Shown here piece by piece: positions 8,588 through 15,186 of a DNA stretch of 64,000 bases; position 1 is the first letter of the stretch, and every line of letters starts with the position of its first letter. A model generated the notes under the pieces. The model saw only the letters and a list, made by a program, of their open reading frames with translations, searched no databases and was not told the DNA's origin. The position numbers were made by a program, and so were the translations under genes. Origin of the DNA: Butyrivibrio sp. LB2008 (GTDB taxonomy: Bacteria > Bacillota > Clostridia > Lachnospirales > Lachnospiraceae); contig NZ_JHXZ01000009.1 of assembly GCF_000621565.1 (NCBI RefSeq), positions 62,001-126,000 on the forward strand, given 5' to 3'.

Positions 8588-10093
8588 ATGAAAAAATTAA
8601 AAAGCTTTTGGTACTCAATCACAATTAAAAACAAAATATCTCTTTTCACAGGGAGCGTTTTTTTGACGATATTGGTTGCAGTCTTCTTTGATGCTATCCT
8701 GATCAGACTTTTTATGATTGATGTCAATGACATAATGGAAGATAATTCCAGATGCGGTGAGATTATCACCGTTATTGACAGAGAGAAGGAGTTGTTTGAT
8801 CAATATGTCAACAGCGCTACACGTGAAAATGAGGATGCATTTAAGCTTGCTATGAAGCAGACCCAAACAGCTGTCTATGCTATTCCGCTTGATTATTCAA
8901 GGCTTGGGGAGAACAGATATGCACAGCTTTTCTCGCTTCAGACCTGTTATAATGTGTATTGCGGTTACAGAGATGAAGTGCTTAACGGGCATCTTCCCAG
9001 AAGAGACTATGTGAGCAGATTATATGCTGTTTATAATATGCAGAATTACTTACATAATTATGCTCAGCGCTTTATCGATCTGACACTTAAAGAAGGCAAT
9101 GCAAAGTATAACGAGCTTATACCAAAAGTTTTCCTGGTTCCGGTTATTGCGGTAATACTTGGTGTTTTTCTGTTTTCGTCGGTCCTTGAAATATCAAGAA
9201 TGATGAATAAATCTATTACGGAACCCGTGCTTAAACTTGCCAATGCATCCAGAAGGATCGCGGCAAACGATTTTAATGTCGATGACGTTGCTGCGAACAA
9301 TCAGGACGAGCTTGGGGAGCTCATCGTGGCATTTAACAAGATGAAGTATGCAACGGGTGAGTATATAGGTGCTTTAGAAGAAAGAAGAGTGGCTCTTGAT
9401 AAGCTTCATGCAAAAGAGCTCGAAACGCTTGAAGCGGAAAAGCAACTTGATGCAATGAATCTCGAACTTCTTAAGAACCAGATCAATCCGCATTTTCTTT
9501 TTAATACGCTTAATGTTATAGGCGGAATGGCAAATCTTGAGGGAGCGGCCACTACAGAGCAGATGATCGCTGCGCTTAGTTCGCTTTTTAGATACAATCT
9601 TAAACATCAGGAGAAGGAAGTGCTTCTTTCTCAGGAACTTAAGGTTGCATCTGATTATATGTATTTGCAGAAGATGCGTTTCGGGGAAAGAGTTAAGTAC
9701 ATAGTTGATTGCAAGGTGAATGCAGATAATGTAATGGTTCCGACTTTTACATTACAACCTATAATCGAAAATTGCATCATACATGGCATATCGCCGAAAG
9801 TTGAAGGCGGAGTTGTTGCAGTTGAAGTCAGCAAGCAGGATGGAAAACTTCTGATTACCATTAGTGACACGGGAAGTGGTATAGATAAAGAACTTCTTGA
9901 AGAGATAAGAGGAAGTTTGGGAGATAAACAGACCAGTACCATGGGAATAGGTATGGGAAATATTTATAGGAGAATAAAAGCTATGTATACGGATGCTGAT
10001 ATGAGAGTAAACAGCATCCTTGGAAAAGGTACACGAGTTACGATCATTCTTCCTTACCGTGCGGGAGATTCAATTTATACACGAGGAGAATAA
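8588..10093 (+). CDS. sensor histidine kinase, YesM/LytS type
   Basis: 501 residues. Membrane helices at about 18-42 and 180-200 enclose a ~135-residue extracellular sensor of no recognised fold. A HAMP linker (about 200-255) and coiled coil lead to the His_kinase domain 'LLKNQINPHFLFNTLN' with phospho-acceptor H302. The N-box 'FTLQPIIENCIIHGISP' and the glycine-rich 'TGSGID' and 'GIGMGNI' belong to the ATPase domain. It pairs with the response regulator three bases downstream. No Shine-Dalgarno sequence precedes the ATG at 8588, which sits 12 bases after a hairpin, so expression may be low. It probably controls the TRAP genes. Confidence 0.9.
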   Translation: MKKLKSFWYSITIKNKISLFTGSVFLTILVAVFFDAILIRLFMIDVNDIMEDNSRCGEIITVIDREKELFDQYVNSATRENEDAFKLAMKQTQTAVYAIPLDYSRLGENRYAQLFSLQTCYNVYCGYRDEVLNGHLPRRDYVSRLYAVYNMQNYLHNYAQRFIDLTLKEGNAKYNELIPKVFLVPVIAVILGVFLFSSVLEISRMMNKSITEPVLKLANASRRIAANDFNVDDVAANNQDELGELIVAFNKMKYATGEYIGALEERRVALDKLHAKELETLEAEKQLDAMNLELLKNQINPHFLFNTLNVIGGMANLEGAATTEQMIAALSSLFRYNLKHQEKEVLLSQELKVASDYMYLQKMRFGERVKYIVDCKVNADNVMVPTFTLQPIIENCIIHGISPKVEGGVVAVEVSKQDGKLLITISDTGSGIDKELLEEIRGSLGDKQTSTMGIGMGNIYRRIKAMYTDADMRVNSILGKGTRVTIILPYRAGDSIYTRGE

Positions 10094-10096
10094 CGC

Positions 10097-10882
10097 ATGT
10101 ATAGAGTACTGATTGCAGATGATGAGCCTATTGAGAGACAGGTTATATCGAAGAAACTAAATGGATTTTTTAAAGGTCAGATAGAGATTTTTTTGGCGGC
10201 TAACGGAGTTGAAGCTGTTGAGATTGTTAAGGAGAAGCATTGTCAGATTGCGGTTCTCGATATTTCTATGCCCGGAAAGAACGGACTTGACGCGGCAGAA
10301 GAGATCCGAACATTTGATAACAAATGCAGTATCATTTTTCTTACAGCTTTTGATGAGTTCAGTTATGCCAAGAAGGCTATCGAGGTAAAAGCACTCGATT
10401 ATTTACTTAAGCCGGGTGCGGATAATGAACTTATTAATGTTATGGAAGAAGCATTTTCTATTGCGGATAAATATAAAACAGAGGTAAATAACGTAGATAC
10501 TACAAGGAAAGACGCCGTTTCTTCCGGTTTTGACCTTGAAGATAAGGATTTTTCAAAGTCCGGAGAAATAGTGCGAGAGGCAAAAAAATTTATAGACGAA
10601 CATTATAAAGAAGATATTTCACTACAAGATGTTGCCGGAGTCTTAGGATATTCGGATGTATATTTCTGTAAGCTGTTTAAGCAGAATTTCGGCAAGAGTT
10701 TTATTGTATATCTAAATGAACTTAGGATTAGCAAGGCAAAAGAGTTTTTGGCCAATCCCGCAATAAATATCAAGGATATTAGTTCTGAGGCGGGATACAG
10801 AGACGCTAATTATTTTACGAGAGTTTTTAAACGTATGACGGGGCAGACACCCAGTGAATACAGAAACGGAGTCATTGGCTGA
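10097..10882 (+). CDS. AraC-family response regulator, YesN type
   Basis: 261 residues. The receiver domain (1-120) has acidic pocket D8/D9, phospho-acceptor D55 in 'AVLDISMPG', the T/A switch 'FLTAFDEF' and the Lys in 'YLLKPG'. A ~40-residue linker leads to an AraC DNA-binding domain (about 165-258) with two helix-turn-helix units, 'ISLQDVAGVLGYSDVYFCKL' and 'INIKDISSEAGYRDANYFTR'. YesN-type regulators usually activate sugar or organic-acid uptake operons. The stop overlaps the next start (TGATG), tying it to the receptor-like protein that follows. Confidence 0.92.
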   Translation: MYRVLIADDEPIERQVISKKLNGFFKGQIEIFLAANGVEAVEIVKEKHCQIAVLDISMPGKNGLDAAEEIRTFDNKCSIIFLTAFDEFSYAKKAIEVKALDYLLKPGADNELINVMEEAFSIADKYKTEVNNVDTTRKDAVSSGFDLEDKDFSKSGEIVREAKKFIDEHYKEDISLQDVAGVLGYSDVYFCKLFKQNFGKSFIVYLNELRISKAKEFLANPAINIKDISSEAGYRDANYFTRVFKRMTGQTPSEYRNGVIG

Positions 10883-11889
10883 TGAAAAAAAGATGGCCCA
10901 TTGTGGCGATGATAGCATGCATAATAATTATTATGATTGTTGTCTTGTTCTTTTTTAATTACAGATCAGATAAATCTGATTCGCCCGAATATGTTTTCTT
11001 TTATGCAGATAACCAAACTGCCGATTATCCTTCGACTTTGGGAGGGCAGAAGTTTGCGGATCTTGTATATGAGAGGACAAAAGGTAGGATCAAGATAATC
11101 GTAAAATGCGATGCGGAGCTTGGAAGTGAGGCAGAAGTCATCAATCAGATGAAGTATGGTGGGATAGCTTTTGCAAGAGTTTCGTTATCTCAGCTTGCTG
11201 AGAGAATAAAAGCAATGAATGTACTTTTGTTGCCATATTTGTATAATGATTCCGATCACATGTGGAGAGTTCTGGAAGGCGATATAGGAGATGAGTTCCT
11301 GCTTAAGACGGATGAGTATGATCTTGTGGGACTGTCCTGGTATGACGCCGGCGCCAGAAATTTTTACAGTACAAAGCCAATTACCCGGGTTGAAGACATT
11401 AAGGGAATGAAAATAAGAGTTCAGGAGTCTTCAATGATGGCAGATATGGTCGAAGCACTCGGAGCGAAACCTATTGAGGTAGTATATTCTGAAGTATATT
11501 CGGCTCTGGAACAGGGAATTGTTGACGGAGCAGAGAATAACTGGCCTTCTTACGAGAGTATGAGGCATTACAGGGTTGCTAAGTACTATACGCTGGATGA
11601 ACATATAAGAGTTCCCGAGATGCAGGTATGTTCCAAGGAAATCTGGAATATGCTTAGCGAAAGTGACAGGGAAATAATTTATGAATGTGCAAGAGAATCT
11701 GCCATGTACGAAAGGGAACTTTGGAAAGAAAGAGAGGAGAGTTCAAGAGAGAATGCTGTTTTTAACGGCACACAGGTAATCGAACTTTCTGCTGAGGAAA
11801 AAAAGAAATTTAGAGATGCAATGTCCGATATTTATGAGAAATATTGTGGTGATTATATGGATGTTGTACAAAAAATATTGAATTATTAA
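10882..11889 (+). CDS. membrane-anchored DctP-like protein, probable sensory receptor of the two-component system
   Basis: 335-residue paralogue of the DctP receptor at 5022. It keeps the ligand-binding landmarks: 'YDAGARNFYSTKPI', 'GMKIRVQ' with the carboxylate-binding Arg at about 179, and 'LEQGIVDGAENNWPSY'. Instead of a lipobox it has one uncleaved-looking helix (about 8-26), so it should remain tethered outside the membrane. Its ATG overlaps the regulator stop by one base. Coupling to the regulator and distance from a second permease suggest that it reports extracellular ligand to the kinase, as auxiliary binding proteins do in three-component systems. A second transport receptor is the alternative. 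Confidence 0.85.
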   Translation: MKKRWPIVAMIACIIIIMIVVLFFFNYRSDKSDSPEYVFFYADNQTADYPSTLGGQKFADLVYERTKGRIKIIVKCDAELGSEAEVINQMKYGGIAFARVSLSQLAERIKAMNVLLLPYLYNDSDHMWRVLEGDIGDEFLLKTDEYDLVGLSWYDAGARNFYSTKPITRVEDIKGMKIRVQESSMMADMVEALGAKPIEVVYSEVYSALEQGIVDGAENNWPSYESMRHYRVAKYYTLDEHIRVPEMQVCSKEIWNMLSESDREIIYECARESAMYERELWKEREESSRENAVFNGTQVIELSAEEKKKFRDAMSDIYEKYCGDYMDVVQKILNY

Positions 11890-11899
11890 AGATTCTTAT

Positions 11900-12463
11900 T
11901 TATCTGTATGCATATTTTCCGGCTATCGCGGTAATGGCAAGGAACATGAAGATAACGGCTTCAAGCATCAGATAAGAATTGCATTTAAATATTAGTAGAA
12001 GGACGGATATAACGGTTGCAAAGATAAGCGTTATATTCGTCTTTTTTTTGAATATGCTATTTTCATAGCTGTTGACTTTTCTGTTTGGATGGTCGATTGG
12101 ACCTTCATAGATTATGAGTGCTGAGGAAATGAGATATATAACAAAAGATACGGCCGGCGGCAAGGTAATATATTTAAAAGCAAGAAGTGATGTAAGCAGA
12201 ACAAGCAAGGAGCAGATGAAACATGCAAAGTAGCTATTTAAGTGAAGGCCTCCGTTTAATGAACGTATAGGGATAAAGAGCATAAAGAAAAAGAGACACG
12301 GAACAAGCATTTTGAGAAAAAGAGCTATGAATATACAAGCGATGATGCACAGAGCTTTTTCAAGAAAGCATACGAAACCATATTTGTATATGTCATAATC
12401 TTTTTCTTCGATAACGCCCTTTTTTAATATGTAATTTGTGAGCCCGGATGCCAGAAGTTCCAT
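11900..12463 (-). CDS. agrB: AgrB-like peptide processing and export protease
   Basis: 187-residue polytopic membrane protein of the accessory gene regulator B family. The catalytic region 'RSLNGGLHLNSYFACF' contains H74 and C81, seven residues apart exactly as His77 and Cys84 in Staphylococcus AgrB, plus the conserved Arg and Gly-Gly. AgrB cleaves the C-terminal tail of AgrD and forms the thiolactone ring. It lies 18 bases downstream of agrA on the same strand. Its peptide substrate is probably the short gene at 14960-15094, which lies 2.5 kb away on the other strand. Start chosen after GGAG. Confidence 0.93.
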   Translation of the reverse strand: MELLASGLTNYILKKGVIEEKDYDIYKYGFVCFLEKALCIIACIFIALFLKMLVPCLFFFMLFIPIRSLNGGLHLNSYFACFICSLLVLLTSLLAFKYITLPPAVSFVIYLISSALIIYEGPIDHPNRKVNSYENSIFKKKTNITLIFATVISVLLLIFKCNSYLMLEAVIFMFLAITAIAGKYAYR

Positions 12464-12481
12464 TATTTCTCCGTTCTTTTG

Positions 12482-13216
12482 TCAAATATTGTTGTCCCCG
12501 ATCATTTGAAGAATCTGTTTTCGTACCTCTTTTTGTCTGTTTTCACTGATCTTAAGGCAGAATTCTGTCTGATCGTAATTGATAGTCATGCTGCTGTAAT
12601 TCATGCGGCATACGTATTTATAATTTACCAGATACGACTGATGTATTCTAAAGAAGTAGTGACTGGATTTCTCGAGCTCTTTTTGAATATCATTGAGCTT
12701 TCCGTAGAAAAAGTCGCTTGAACCGTCGTTAAAATGTATAGTCACAACGCGATTTTTACTTTCGAAGTAAACAATGCTTCGTATCGCGACCTTTTTGACC
12801 TTCCTGTTGTAGGTATACTGAAAATAGCCCTCGGCCTTGTCGATTCTTGTCAGCGCCTGAGAAAAGTATTTTTTGAATATTTTTTCGTCGATCGGTTTGG
12901 AAAGAAATCTGAAAGGCTCGACTTCAAAGAGTTCTTTTAGATAACTGTCATAATTCGAAACGTAGATTATGAGCGAGTCTTTGTCTATGGTACGGATCAT
13001 TCGGGCTGTTGTTATTCCATCCAGCTCCTTCATTTCAATGTCCAAAAAGATTATGCTGTAACGATCGCCCTTTATTATGCTGCGTGCAAGGGGAGAACCG
13101 TCGTAGAATACGTCGATCTCGGGGCGGATTCCGCGAGCGAGACATTCGCCGTTCAGCATGGTTTCTAGTTTACCGGAAAGCTTTACATCATCATCGCAAA
13201 TAGCAATTTTTATCAT
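12482..13216 (-). CDS. agrA: LytTR-family response regulator (AgrA-like)
   Basis: 244 residues. The receiver domain has an acidic patch D8-D10, phospho-acceptor D59 in 'IIFLDIEM', Ser in 'IIYVSNYDSY' and Lys in 'FLSKPI'. The C-terminal ~105 residues are a LytTR DNA-binding domain: 'VYFESKNRVVTIHFNDG', 'FYGKLNDIQKEL', 'FFRIHQSYLVNYKYV'. GGAGGTAGGAT precedes the ATG. It diverges from agrC and is first in the agrA-agrB transcript. Direct repeats upstream of agrC have the spacing LytTR dimers prefer, so it probably activates agrC and agrD and closes a positive feedback loop. Confidence 0.92.
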   Translation of the reverse strand: MIKIAICDDDVKLSGKLETMLNGECLARGIRPEIDVFYDGSPLARSIIKGDRYSIIFLDIEMKELDGITTARMIRTIDKDSLIIYVSNYDSYLKELFEVEPFRFLSKPIDEKIFKKYFSQALTRIDKAEGYFQYTYNRKVKKVAIRSIVYFESKNRVVTIHFNDGSSDFFYGKLNDIQKELEKSSHYFFRIHQSYLVNYKYVCRMNYSSMTINYDQTEFCLKISENRQKEVRKQILQMIGDNNI

Positions 13217-13316
13217 ATCCTACCTCCAAAAATCAGGTATAAGAATTAAAGTCGTAACAAAAGTGCAGGATCGAAAAGATAGTTCTGGTAATACTGCGGA
13301 AATTTCCCGCAAGGGT

Positions 13317-13344
13317 AGTATATCATCTTTTTTGATAATAGCAA
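13317..13344 (-). promoter_or_regulatory. candidate promoter of agrA-agrB
   Basis: Read on the minus strand, TTGCTA (13344-13339) and TATACT (13322-13317) are 16 bases apart. The transcript would have a leader of about 95 bases before the agrA start. Score is moderate. Confidence 0.4.
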
Positions 13345-13407
13345 ACTTGGATAACTTCTGCAGTGTGCGAAAATGCGCGGCGTTTCGGAATAAAATCAGA
13401 AGCAGGA

Positions 13408-13476
13408 CCGTAAAAGTTACATGGTAAGCCGTAAATATTACAAATTGGGAAAAGGCTTTGATTTTTGTGGTATTAT
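13408..13476 (+). promoter_or_regulatory. agrC promoter with LytTR-type direct repeat
   Basis: Two 13-base direct repeats, CCGTAAAAGTTAC at 13408-13420 and CCGTAAATATTAC at 13429-13441, have a period of exactly 21 bases, two helical turns, the usual architecture of AgrA/LytTR sites. TATTAT at 13471-13476 is a likely -10, with TTGGGA 20 bases upstream; the overlong spacer resembles activator-dependent agr promoters. The rest of the 300-base divergent gap (13217-13516) holds the opposing agrA promoter and no gene. Confidence 0.6.
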
Positions 13477-13516
13477 CATAAACAGGTGGGTTTAAAGGAA
13501 AGAAGGGGCTTATAAA

Positions 13517-14833
13517 ATGGGTGAGTATATATCGATTATTTCAGGCGTATTCTTGGCTTTTCTTATGATCATTATTATTCAGAAATTCATGGACGTTTTT
13601 CTTGCTGAACGAAGCAATAATATTATCAAATATGTTGGCTGGACAATCTATTTCACTTTTCTCGCATCGTCAAATCTGACAGATATGATAAAACCATGGG
13701 TGTTGTTATCGCTTAATATATTTTTTATTTTTGCCCTGGGAATTATCGACAGACACGCATCGGTAAAGAGCAGTATTTTCTTTTCAATACTTATATGTTC
13801 CGTTTGGATGCTTGTTGAGGTTGCTTCGGCGCTTGTTGTTGAGATGTTTGGGATAAGCGTTACAGAGAACAGGGATGCTGTCAGCTTTGTATCACAGCTT
13901 ATAATGATTCTTTTGGTTGTGCTGTCTTTTAAGTCTAAATCCCGAAAGGGGCCAAAATACGGTAATATTCCCAATAAATATTTTGTTATGATTCTTGCCA
14001 TACCGCTCATATGTATTTATCTGATGAACAAAATTTATATGATCTCAACCCGTCATCATCAGTACAATGACTTTGCGGCTATTTCAAGTGTTTTTCTCCT
14101 ACTTATTAATTTCATAATTTTCGAAGTCTATTCCTGGATGAGCAGAGATGTCGAGCTCAAATCGCTCAATAAACTTTACGGCCAGCAGCTTGAACTGTGC
14201 AGCAGACAGGCCGCGGAGCAGGAACAGCTCTATATGGAGATAAAGAGAACAAGGCATGATATGAAAAATCATCTCGCAGGACTCCTTGGAATGATTGAGT
14301 CGGGGGAAAATGACGAAGCGGTAAGGTACGTAAAACAGCTTCTTGCGGACGGACTAGGTAAAACTAACGAAGAAATATCAAAAAGCGGCAATATTGTCGT
14401 TGATTCCCTGGTAAATTACAAGTATTCGATAGCCCAAAGAGAAGGAATAGCATTTGAAGCATCAATTTTTGTACCGGCAACACTTCCCTTTAGAAGTGAG
14501 CATGTAGTAATTATCCTTGGGAATCTTCTTGAAAATGCATTTGATGCATGCATGAAAGTTCAGCCAAAGGGCAGATATATTAAGCTTGATATGAGTTTTG
14601 AAAAAAACATGCTCAAGATAAGCATTATTAACAGCTGTATTTTTGAGAACAGAAGAGACCGGTACGGAAGGTTCTTTTCTACAAAAAGCGATGCGGAGCA
14701 TCATGGAATAGGGCTTGCTTCTATAAAGCAGGCAGTAAGCGGATATGATGGTGATGTTATAATTGATGATAAAGGTAATCAATTTGGCGTAATTGTAATA
14801 ATGTACGGAAAAGAAGAAGCATCCGAGGGGTGA
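13517..14833 (+). CDS. agrC: AgrC-like sensor histidine kinase
   Basis: 438 residues. Six or seven membrane helices fill residues 1-205, the peptide-sensing module of AgrC-type kinases. A coiled coil follows, then the dimerisation motif 'RTRHDMKNHLAGL' with phospho-acceptor H247, and a GHKL ATPase domain with 'IILGNLLENAFDACMK' (N-box) and 'HGIGLASIKQAV'. There is no extracellular loop domain, in keeping with recognition of a small cyclic peptide. The start follows AAAGGAAAGAAGGGG. It is 126 bases upstream of agrD and is the presumed receptor of that peptide and partner of the divergent LytTR regulator. Confidence 0.92.
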   Translation: MGEYISIISGVFLAFLMIIIIQKFMDVFLAERSNNIIKYVGWTIYFTFLASSNLTDMIKPWVLLSLNIFFIFALGIIDRHASVKSSIFFSILICSVWMLVEVASALVVEMFGISVTENRDAVSFVSQLIMILLVVLSFKSKSRKGPKYGNIPNKYFVMILAIPLICIYLMNKIYMISTRHHQYNDFAAISSVFLLLINFIIFEVYSWMSRDVELKSLNKLYGQQLELCSRQAAEQEQLYMEIKRTRHDMKNHLAGLLGMIESGENDEAVRYVKQLLADGLGKTNEEISKSGNIVVDSLVNYKYSIAQREGIAFEASIFVPATLPFRSEHVVIILGNLLENAFDACMKVQPKGRYIKLDMSFEKNMLKISIINSCIFENRRDRYGRFFSTKSDAEHHGIGLASIKQAVSGYDGDVIIDDKGNQFGVIVIMYGKEEASEG

Positions 14834-14891
14834 AAAATACACGAATATCCTTTTTTTCTACATGAAACATTATAAAATGTACGGTGTAGTG

Positions 14892-14958
14892 TATAATAAT
14901 TGCTGGAATGCAATTTATAAAATAAAGCTACGGTTTATAGAAAAAGGAGGGTATTTGA
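14892..14958 (+). promoter_or_regulatory. candidate agrD promoter and leader
   Basis: A perfect TATAAT at 14892-14897 has no good -35, consistent with activator dependence. An imperfect dyad ACATTATAAAATGT lies just upstream at 14867-14880. The ribosome site AAAAAGGAGGG is at 14941-14951, nine bases before the agrD start. A second promoter for agrD suggests that it can be expressed at a higher level than agrC. Confidence 0.5.
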
Positions 14959-14959
14959 T

Positions 14960-15094
14960 ATGAAGCAGGGAAAAAATATTGTGGCAAAAATACTAAAAGG
15001 AATTGCGAGAAAGTCAGTAAATTCCGGGATGGACAGCAGGTGTATGTTCCTTTATCATCAGCCCAAGATGCCTTCGGGAATAAAGAAGATCTGA
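14960..15094 (+). CDS. agrD: AgrD-like cyclic autoinducer propeptide
   Basis: 44-residue peptide. It has an amphipathic, Lys-rich leader (residues 1-20), a core 'SRCMFLY' with the single Cys at 28, and a tail 'HQPKMPSGIKKI'. The Cys followed by hydrophobic residues and then x-Q-P-K-x-P is the hallmark of Lachnospiraceae/Clostridium AgrD-type peptides. AgrB would cut after Tyr32 (or His33) and join that carboxyl group to Cys28, giving a five- or six-residue thiolactone ring; the N-terminal trim point cannot be predicted. A very strong AGGAGG precedes the ATG. The basic tail differs from the acidic tail of the Staphylococcus peptide. Confidence 0.88.
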   Translation: MKQGKNIVAKILKGIARKSVNSGMDSRCMFLYHQPKMPSGIKKI

Positions 15095-15125
15095 TATGTG
15101 TAATTATATATAGGAAAGCAATTTC

Positions 15126-15183
15126 CTTTGTATAAGAAAGGACCTCATAAGCATATGCCTATGAGGTCCTTCCTTATACAAAG
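15126..15183. terminator. long inverted repeat between converging genes, likely two-way terminator
   Basis: Arms of 24 bases (15126-15149 and 15160-15183) match with a single mismatch around a 10-base loop that itself contains the palindrome GCATATGC. It lies between agrD and the 3' end of the minus-strand surface-protein gene, which ends four bases later. Neither side has a proper T-run, so efficiency is uncertain. Confidence 0.65.
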
Positions 15184-15186
15184 TTA

